A stretch of DNA of 23,074 bases from Actinomycetes bacterium (GTDB taxonomy: Bacteria; Actinomycetota; Actinomycetes; Propionibacteriales; Nocardioidaceae), in contig JAKPAQ010000516.1 in NCBI GenBank assembly GCA_029779385.1, forward strand, positions 1 to 23,074, read 5' to 3'. Shown here in pieces: positions 17,271 through 23,074 of this stretch (positions within the stretch are counted from its first letter, which is position 1; each line of letters opens with the position of its first letter). Both the position numbers and the translations under genes were made by a program. The notes beneath the pieces are model-generated. The model saw only the letters and a list, made by a program, of their open reading frames with translations, searched no databases and had not been told where the DNA came from.

Positions 17271-19697
17271 TTAGCCGACTTGGATTGAAGCGAGAACGTC
17301 GTCGAGATCATCGGGTTTCACGAGGACATCTCGGGCCTTGGAGCCTTCACTCGGTCCAACGATCCCGCGACTTTCCAGAATGTCCATCAACCGGCCGGCC
17401 TTGGCGAAGCCGACTCGAAGCTTTCGTTGAAGCATCGACGTGGACCCGAACTGCGTGTTCACGACAAGCTCGACTGCCTGGAGAACGAGGTCCATGTCGC
17501 CGCCAATATCGTCGTCAAGTTCACGCTTGGCCGTCTGCGCGACCGCCACATCCTCGCGGTATATCGGCTGCAGTTGGGTCTTGCAGTGCTGAACGATTGA
17601 GGCGATTTCTGCCTCGGTGATCCAAGCGCCCTGCATGCGCATTGCCTTGTTCGCGCCCATCGGCAGGAACAGTCCGTCGCCTTGACCGACGAGCTTCTCA
17701 GCACCCGGTTGGTCCAAGATGACTCGGCTGTCGGCCAATGAACTGGTCGCGAACGCCAGCCGGCTTGGCACGTTTGCCTTGATCAGACCCGTGACCACGT
17801 CGACGCTCGGTCGCTGCGTCGCCAGGATCAGGTGGATGCCGGCGGCGCGGGCGAGCTGAGTGATTCGCACGATCGAGTCCTCGACGTCTCGCGGCGCAAC
17901 CATCATCAAGTCCGCCAACTCGTCAACGACCACCAACAGGTACGGGTAGCGGGTAATGACCCGTTCGCTGCCCGGCGGCGCCTGCACCTTTCCTTCCGAG
18001 ACTGCCTTGTTGAAGTCGTCGATATGGCGGTAGCCGAAGTTCGCGAGGTCGTCGTAGCGCATGTCCATCTCGCGCACGACCCACTGCAGCGCCTCGGCCG
18101 CTTTCTTCGGGTTCGTGATGATCGGAGTGATTAGGTGCGGGATGCCCTCGTAGGCGGTGAGTTCGACTCGTTTGGGATCGACCAGGATCATCCGAACCTC
18201 GTCTGGGGTCGAGCGCATCAGGATCGAGGAGATCATCGAGTTCACGAAACTGGACTTACCTGAACCGGTCGCGCCGGCGACCAAGAGGTGCGGCATTTTC
18301 GCCAGGTTCGCAACAACGAACCCGCCTTCAACGTCTTTGCCCAGCCCGATAACCATCGGGTGATGATCGCTCCTAGCCTTGTTCGAGCGAAGCACATCGC
18401 CGAGCGAAACCATCTCTTTATCGACGTTCGGGATCTCGACGCCGATTGCGCTCTTACCCGGAATCGGCGACAAGATTCGCACTTCGTTCGAGGCGACCGC
18501 GTAGGCAATGTTCTTACCAAGAGCGGTGACCTTCTCGACCTTGACCGCCGGGCCGAGTTCAACCTCATAACGGGTGACTGTCGGGCCACGGGTGTAACCG
18601 GTAACCGTGGCATCGATCTGGAACTGCTCCAGTACCTCAGTCAGTCGAGCGACAACTTCGTCCGAGGCCGCGGAACGGGCCTTGGGCGGAGTGCCCTCCT
18701 TGAGTGCGCTGGGCTCTGGCAGCGTGTAGACGACGTCGCCTGACAATGCCAACTGCTCAGCGCGAACCGGAATAGGTTCGATTGGCCGGTCCGAGACCGG
18801 TTCGCTCGGTTCGTTTTCAACCTCGGTGACTGCGGCCGTTGACAAAACGACTTGGCGATCTTCGTCGGGTCCGTCAACCAGCGGATTCTCGAACGGCTCA
18901 TCGGCCGGCAGCGTGCGAGGGTGACGTTTTTTAGCTGGTTCGGCGGCGGCTTCGTCATCGACGCCGGCCTTCGAATTCTTGCCAAACACTTCACGCACGC
19001 GCTCTGGCACCGCGTGTAATGGCGTTCCCGTAACCACGAGCACGCCGAACAGCACCACCAAAATCAGAATTGGGGCCACCACCCAAGCGGTCTTCAGCAG
19101 GTCAACCAAGATCGCCGAAAAGAGGAAACCAACAGCTCCCCCAGCTTCTGACATGCCGCCTTCACTTGGCCGAGGGGTCCCGTTCGCGAGGTGCACTAGC
19201 CCCAAAATCCCGCCGACGATCGCGGACCAGCCGATGATTTGGCGACCGGCCGGACCATTTCGATCAGGATGGCGCAGAGTTCGCCAAGCAAGTACACAGA
19301 ACAAGATCGGCACGGCCCAAGCCAGCAGACCCACCGTGCCGGTGGTCATCTGGCGAATTCCGTCACCGACAACGCCGTCGATTTGCCACCAAACGGCTGC
19401 AGCGCAAATCAAGGCGAGACAAACCAGACCAAGACCGACGCCGTCGCGGCGTTGCTCAGCGTCAAGCTCCTTGGCGCCGTGGCCAATACTGCGAGCGATC
19501 GCGCCAACTAGGTGCGCCAGCCAGAGCCAAACGGCTTTGCCAGCTCGACCAACACTCGAAAGTGCGGTCGCAAATGGGCCAGGTCCGGTAGCTGCGGGCG
19601 CGGGTTTGCGCGCCGGTTGCTTCTTCGCTGCAGGCTTCTTTCGGGCCTGGCTGCCGGACGGCCGCTTGCGCGGCGGGGAAGTCGTTCGGGTCGCCAT
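17271..19697 (-). CDS. ftsK: DNA translocase FtsK
   Basis: This 808-residue septal DNA pump moves the chromosome terminus through the closing division site. The N-terminus is Lys/Ala/Pro-rich (TTSPPRKRPSGSQARKKPAA), followed by membrane segments at about 87-105, 120-138, 153-171 and 189-224. An acidic/Pro linker precedes the RecA-like motor. The motor has Walker A GATGSGKS near residue 475 and Walker B VVVDELADLMM near 590. The conserved ILATQRPSVDVVTGLIKANVPSR and DSRVILDQPGAEKLVGQGD follow. The C-terminal 70 residues form the DNA-reading winged-helix gamma domain (VVNTQFGSTSMLQRKLRVGFAKAGRLMDILE). The ATG has no Shine-Dalgarno but has TAGCCT 7 nt upstream. The linker is short relative to E. 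coli, as is common in actinobacteria. Confidence 0.96.
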   Translation of the reverse strand: MATRTTSPPRKRPSGSQARKKPAAKKQPARKPAPAATGPGPFATALSSVGRAGKAVWLWLAHLVGAIARSIGHGAKELDAEQRRDGVGLGLVCLALICAAAVWWQIDGVVGDGIRQMTTGTVGLLAWAVPILFCVLAWRTLRHPDRNGPAGRQIIGWSAIVGGILGLVHLANGTPRPSEGGMSEAGGAVGFLFSAILVDLLKTAWVVAPILILVVLFGVLVVTGTPLHAVPERVREVFGKNSKAGVDDEAAAEPAKKRHPRTLPADEPFENPLVDGPDEDRQVVLSTAAVTEVENEPSEPVSDRPIEPIPVRAEQLALSGDVVYTLPEPSALKEGTPPKARSAASDEVVARLTEVLEQFQIDATVTGYTRGPTVTRYEVELGPAVKVEKVTALGKNIAYAVASNEVRILSPIPGKSAIGVEIPNVDKEMVSLGDVLRSNKARSDHHPMVIGLGKDVEGGFVVANLAKMPHLLVAGATGSGKSSFVNSMISSILMRSTPDEVRMILVDPKRVELTAYEGIPHLITPIITNPKKAAEALQWVVREMDMRYDDLANFGYRHIDDFNKAVSEGKVQAPPGSERVITRYPYLLVVVDELADLMMVAPRDVEDSIVRITQLARAAGIHLILATQRPSVDVVTGLIKANVPSRLAFATSSLADSRVILDQPGAEKLVGQGDGLFLPMGANKAMRMQGAWITEAEIASIVQHCKTQLQPIYREDVAVAQTAKRELDDDIGGDMDLVLQAVELVVNTQFGSTSMLQRKLRVGFAKAGRLMDILESRGIVGPSEGSKARDVLVKPDDLDDVLASIQVG

Positions 19698-19704
19698 ATC
19701 AGTA

Positions 19705-19710
19705 AGGCTA
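19705..19710 (-). promoter_or_regulatory. -10 element of a predicted leaderless promoter for ftsK
   Basis: On the - strand TAGCCT, 7 nt (TACTGAT), then ATG, with no Shine-Dalgarno. It lies in the 55-nt gap after the CbiX-like gene, so ftsK need not depend on read-through from upstream. Confidence 0.6.
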
Positions 19711-19752
19711 AACCAGAACCTGAGACTTTAGGCGAAACCCACGCCGATTCCC

Positions 19753-20460
19753 TCAACCCGAGGCAAGATCCAATTCGCTCGGGCGCTTGCGACCAATAGC
19801 GCGACTGAGCACCAAGTCGACCAGTTGCGGGTCAGCGACCCCCGCGCCCAAAAGTGGCGCGGTAACCACGTCAGCGCCAAGACGCCCCATGGCCGCCGAT
19901 GCCTCACCAGAGGTCAGTGCGTACTTCGAGACCACAACTCGCCGCTTGTAAGCCTTAGCAATATCGATGGCCTCATCAACCGGCGTGCCCACCCCATCGA
20001 GCACTCCCACGTGGACTCGTCCGCCCCAAACTGCACTAAGTAGTCTGGCGGCCCTGCTGAGGTCTGCCAAGGTCTTGGGCCCGTCTGCCTGTGGCGCCAC
20101 CATCACAATTGAGTCCGTCGGAAGAGCGCCTGCCTCAAAAAGTCGTTGGGCACCAATCTCGGCTAGAGCCCAATCTGGGCCGATCGGCTCGGCAACACGA
20201 ACAAGGTCGTCGTCGACGGCAACCGCATCAAGCACCTCCATGGTCGCCAAATCGTGCGAGAGCATCAGCGGTACGACAATCCGACAGTGGTCGGTTTCGG
20301 TCAACACGTCGGCCAGCACTGGCTGCTGGACGTCGACGAAGGCGTCAACGACGTCGAATTCGTCGGCTTCGGTTCGAACCGAGTTGACCAAGGAAGCCAC
20401 CGCTGAGCGGCCCGAATGCGAACCGGTGCCGTGGGCACACAAGATAATCCGCGTTCTCAT
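19753..20460 (-). CDS. CbiX/SirB-family chelatase-like protein
   Basis: This 235-residue protein resembles sirohydrochlorin/cobaltochelatases of the CbiX family. It begins ILCAHGTGSHSGRSAV, matching the 'l..HGS' strand with His10. The first lobe continues DAFVDVQQPVLADVL and then VVPLMLSHDLATMEV, where canonical enzymes have a second metal-binding His in P-x-FL-x2-G-x-H. Here the region is shifted, with His69. The C-terminal lobe (VMVAPQADG, then APLLGAGVADPQLVDLVLSRA) repeats the fold. No other siroheme or cobalamin gene is near, so the metal and substrate are unknown and activity is uncertain. GAGGGG about 9 nt before the ATG supports the start. It sits between rnj and ftsK on the same strand. 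Confidence 0.75.
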   Translation of the reverse strand: MRTRIILCAHGTGSHSGRSAVASLVNSVRTEADEFDVVDAFVDVQQPVLADVLTETDHCRIVVPLMLSHDLATMEVLDAVAVDDDLVRVAEPIGPDWALAEIGAQRLFEAGALPTDSIVMVAPQADGPKTLADLSRAARLLSAVWGGRVHVGVLDGVGTPVDEAIDIAKAYKRRVVVSKYALTSGEASAAMGRLGADVVTAPLLGAGVADPQLVDLVLSRAIGRKRPSELDLASG

Positions 20461-20564
20461 CGCAGCCGTCCCCTCAGTCGAGTGATGCCATCAGCATCGA
20501 CAGCCTCGATTTCGGCGAGGTTACGCCAACTGAGAACCCCGGTTACAAACTTCCTACGGTGCGC
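20461..20564 (-). other. Intergenic region between rnj and the CbiX-like gene, with small hairpins
   Basis: This 104-nt gap holds two small inverted repeats: CCTCG-N7-CGAGG (20504-20520) and GATGC-N5-GCATC (20483-20497). Neither is followed by a T-run on the - strand, so they are not convincing terminators. Next to the gene lies the GAGGGG ribosome-binding site. I see no clear promoter. Confidence 0.3.
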
Positions 20565-22244
20565 TCAGGCCTCTAAGACAATCGGGATGATCATCGGGCG
20601 GCGCCGCAGTCGCCGGCCGGCGAACGAACCGACCACCCGGCGCATCACCTGTTGCAGCGCAGCCGTGTCGTGGGCGCCGTCGCTTAGTGCTTCTTCAAGA
20701 GCCGAAACGACCTTCGGGTGAATCTCATCGAATACCGAGTCGTCTTCGGCCAGACCGCGGGCATGGATCTCCGGCCCGCTAACGATCTTGCCGTGCACCG
20801 AATCGATCACCGCGATGACCGAGATGAAGCCTTCGGCAGCAAGAGTGCGCCGGTCCTTCAACTCGGTATCGGTCAGGTCCCCTACCGAGGAACCGTCGAC
20901 GTAGATGTAACCGGTGTCAAAGGCACCGGCAATTGACGCGTGCCCGTCGATCAAGTCGATGACGTAACCGTCTTCGGCGAGAATCACATTTGGCACACCG
21001 GTCTGGCGAGCCAAATTTGCGTTCGCGTGCAGGTGTCGGATCTCGCCGTGAACTGGCAGCACATTCGTCGGTTGGACGATGTTGTAGCAATACAGCAACT
21101 CCCCCGCCGAGGCATGGCCAGAGACGTGCACCAGGGCGTTGCCCTTGTGGACGACGTTTGCGCCGAGTTTGGTCAGGCCGTCGATCACCCGGTAAACCGC
21201 GTTCTCGTTTCCGGGGATCAGCGATGACGCGAGCAAGACAGTGTCGCCAGGTTCAAGCCGGACCTTGTCGTGAGTCCGGTTTGCGATCCGCGAAAGCGCG
21301 GCCATCGGCTCGCCTTGCGAACCGGTAGACATCAGCACCATTTTCTCCGGTGGAGCCGCATCTATCTTGTCGACAACTACCCCGTCGGGAACGTTCAGGT
21401 AGCCGAGTTCGCGAGCAATCTGCATATTTCGAACCATCGACCGGCCGACATAGGCCACCTTGCGGCCATGCTTGTGTGCCGCGTCGAGCACCTGCTGGAC
21501 TCGATGAATATGCGAGGCGAACGACGCCACGATGATTCGCTGCTTGCTGCGGGCAAACACCGCATCAATCGCCGGGGTGATCTGACGTTCAGCTGTAGTG
21601 AAGCCGGGAACGTCGGAGTTGGTCGAGTCGGTCAAGAACAGGTCGACGCCGGCCTCACCGAGGCGGGCAAATGCTCTCAGGTCGGTGATGCGCCCATCGA
21701 GCGGCAACTGATCCATTTTGAAGTCGCCAGTGTGCAGCGCAACACCGGCCGGGGTCTTGATTGCCACCGCGAGCGCGTCTGGAATCGAGTGATTGACCGC
21801 AACGAACTCACAGACAAATGGGCCGAAAGTCTCGATATCGCCCTCGGCAACGACGTGAACCGGCGTGTCCTTTAGCCGGTGTTCTTTCAGCTTGGGTGCC
21901 ACCAACGCCAAGGTAAGTCGCGAACCGATCAAAGGAATGTTCCCACGCTCGCGAAGCAGGTAGGGCACACCGCCAATGTGGTCCTCGTGTCCGTGCGTGA
22001 GCACGATGCCGACGACGTCGTCGAGCCGATCGCGGATAGGCGAAAAGTCCGGCAAAATCAGGTCGACGCCCGGGTGGTGTTCTTCGGGAAAGAGCACCCC
22101 GCAATCGACGATCAACAGCTTGCCGTCGTATTCGAAGACCGTCATGTTGCGGCCGATTTCACCGAGTCCGCCGAGTGGAATTACTCGCATTGCCCCGGCC
22201 GCGAGCGGCCCCGGGGTCGAAAGTTCAGTGTGCATGTGGCTCAT
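20565..22244 (-). CDS. rnj: Ribonuclease J
   Basis: This 559-residue metallo-beta-lactamase/beta-CASP ribonuclease combines endonuclease and 5'-3' exonuclease activity in mRNA decay and rRNA maturation. The N-terminal MRVIPLGGLGEIGRNMTVFE is family-typical. The zinc motif THGHEDH supplies His84, His86, Asp88 and His89. Further conserved blocks are LHTGDFK, FLTDSTNSD, the beta-CASP region ASFASHIHRVQQVLDAA, LMSTGSQGEPMAAL, and HVSGHAS followed by PVHGEIRHLHANA. The ATG (22242-22244) overlaps the dapA stop as ATGA, so the two are coupled. About 18 residues precede the conserved core; internal Met4 or Met19 starts are possible. Confidence 0.96.
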   Translation of the reverse strand: MSHMHTELSTPGPLAAGAMRVIPLGGLGEIGRNMTVFEYDGKLLIVDCGVLFPEEHHPGVDLILPDFSPIRDRLDDVVGIVLTHGHEDHIGGVPYLLRERGNIPLIGSRLTLALVAPKLKEHRLKDTPVHVVAEGDIETFGPFVCEFVAVNHSIPDALAVAIKTPAGVALHTGDFKMDQLPLDGRITDLRAFARLGEAGVDLFLTDSTNSDVPGFTTAERQITPAIDAVFARSKQRIIVASFASHIHRVQQVLDAAHKHGRKVAYVGRSMVRNMQIARELGYLNVPDGVVVDKIDAAPPEKMVLMSTGSQGEPMAALSRIANRTHDKVRLEPGDTVLLASSLIPGNENAVYRVIDGLTKLGANVVHKGNALVHVSGHASAGELLYCYNIVQPTNVLPVHGEIRHLHANANLARQTGVPNVILAEDGYVIDLIDGHASIAGAFDTGYIYVDGSSVGDLTDTELKDRRTLAAEGFISVIAVIDSVHGKIVSGPEIHARGLAEDDSVFDEIHPKVVSALEEALSDGAHDTAALQQVMRRVVGSFAGRRLRRRPMIIPIVLEA

Positions 22245-23074
22245 CGGCCAGCCCCCGCCTCAGTTAGCGCCTCTCGGATCACTTGAGTCTGTTCAGGCGT
22301 TGCGGGCGTCAACGGTAGTCGCACCCCGTCGTGTTCGAGTACGCCTAGCTCGACGAGGGCCGCCTTCGAGGCGATTGCTCCTTGGGTCTGACCCATTACT
22401 GCGGCCGCCAGCGGCAGCATCGAATCGTCGATCTGGCGGGCCGTGGCCAAGTCGCCGGCATCAACTGCTTCGACCATCGCTTTGAGCCGATCACTTGCGA
22501 CGTGGCCAAGCACGCTGACCACTCCGGCCGCACCCAAGGCAAGCCATGGCAGGTTGATCACATCATCACCGCTGTACAGCGCAAACCTCGTGTTTGCACG
22601 TAGTCGAGCGCCGCGGGCCAGGTCGCCCGTAGCGTCCTTGATCGCCAAAATCGACGGCCTCGACTCAAGTTCAGCGTAGGTAGCTTCGGCGATCTCAATG
22701 CCTGTGCGGCCGGGAATGTCGTAAAGCATCACTGGCGTGTTACTTGCGGCAGCAATAACCGCGTCGATGTTTGCGATGATTCCCGATTGCGGGGGCTTGT
22801 TGTAGTACGGCGTCACCAACAAAAGCCCGTGGGCACCGATTCGAACGGCCTGTTCGGTTAGCTCGACGGTGTGCCGAGTGTCGTTGGTGCCGATTCCGGC
22901 GATGATCGTCGCCCGATCGCCAACTGCTGCTAGGACCGTGGCCAACAGCCGTCCGTCTTCCTCGCCGGTCGTGGTCGGAGACTCTCCGGTGGTGCCGCTA
23001 ACTACAAGCCCGTCGCTGCCTGAATCGACTAAATACTTCGCCACCTTCGCGGCCGCTGCAAGATCAATCTCTCC
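22241..23074 (-). CDS. dapA: 4-hydroxy-tetrahydrodipicolinate synthase, N-terminus cut by window edge
   Basis: This enzyme condenses pyruvate and aspartate semialdehyde in the lysine/diaminopimelate pathway, feeding peptidoglycan synthesis. The frame is open through the right edge (reading GEIDLAAAAKVAKYLVDSG), so the GTG at 23044 is internal and not the start. About the first 30-40 residues are missing. Present are GLVVSGTTGESPTTT (pyruvate-site TTGES), VIAGIGTNDTRHTVEL, LLVTPYYNKPPQSG, the catalytic tyrosine in MLYDIPGRTGIEI, and the Schiff-base lysine in ILAIKDATGDL. The region YSGDDVINLPWLALGAAGVVSVLGHV is also typical. It is coupled to rnj by a 4-nt ATGA overlap, the common dapA-rnj arrangement of actinobacteria. 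Confidence 0.96.
   Translation of the reverse strand, partial: GEIDLAAAAKVAKYLVDSGSDGLVVSGTTGESPTTTGEEDGRLLATVLAAVGDRATIIAGIGTNDTRHTVELTEQAVRIGAHGLLLVTPYYNKPPQSGIIANIDAVIAAASNTPVMLYDIPGRTGIEIAEATYAELESRPSILAIKDATGDLARGARLRANTRFALYSGDDVINLPWLALGAAGVVSVLGHVASDRLKAMVEAVDAGDLATARQIDDSMLPLAAAVMGQTQGAIASKAALVELGVLEHDGVRLPLTPATPEQTQVIREALTEAGAGR

Overview
This window is an ordinary, densely packed stretch of core chromosome from a member of the Actinomycetota. The evidence is an ANTAR response regulator of the PdtaR type, a ClgR-type regulator, a DUF3046 gene, a mycobacterial-type SOS box (CGAAC-N4-GTTCG) upstream of recA, and a gene order (dapA, rnj, ftsK, pgsA, pncC, clgR, DUF3046, recA, recX, miaB) that recurs across this phylum. 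Base composition looks moderately GC-rich by eye, lower than Streptomyces. That would suit a freshwater or Nanopelagicales-like lineage, but I cannot place it further.

Layout. The left end (1-1560) holds the 3' end of livF on the + strand, facing a branched-chain amino-acid ABC substrate-binding lipoprotein across a bidirectional hairpin terminator. Next come pdtaR (-), a tRNA-Leu(CAA) on the + strand, and a small + strand membrane protein that overlaps the 3' end of pyruvate kinase (-). gltB and gltD (5818-10356 and 4359-5825) encode the two glutamate synthase subunits, transcribed leftward as an overlapping pair. miaB, a DUF4442 gene and a GNAT acetyltransferase lead to the recA-recX pair. 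Upstream of recA is a tightly overlapping chain, pgsA-pncC-clgR-DUF3046. Between this chain and ftsK sits a two-gene membrane module (CD225/dispanin and DUF2752). After ftsK come a CbiX-like chelatase-family gene, RNase J and dapA, which is cut by the right edge.

How it fits together. The left third concerns nitrogen and central carbon metabolism: amino-acid import, glutamate synthesis, pyruvate kinase, and an RNA-binding two-component regulator. The right half concerns genome and RNA maintenance (RecA/RecX, FtsK, RNase J, MiaB), phospholipid and lysine/peptidoglycan precursor synthesis, and stress regulation (ClgR).

The most informative non-coding signal is a repeated arrangement in which a TAnnnT -10 hexamer lies only 6-7 nt before an ATG or GTG with no Shine-Dalgarno sequence. 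It occurs at pdtaR, the small membrane protein, pyk, the DUF4442 gene, the GNAT gene and ftsK, with a one-mismatch version at pgsA. This predicts leaderless mRNAs. Several genes inside operons, or with longer leaders, carry clear Shine-Dalgarno sequences instead. I found no CRISPR array, prophage, insertion sequence or recognisable defence system. The least-understood item is the CD225-DUF2752 pair.
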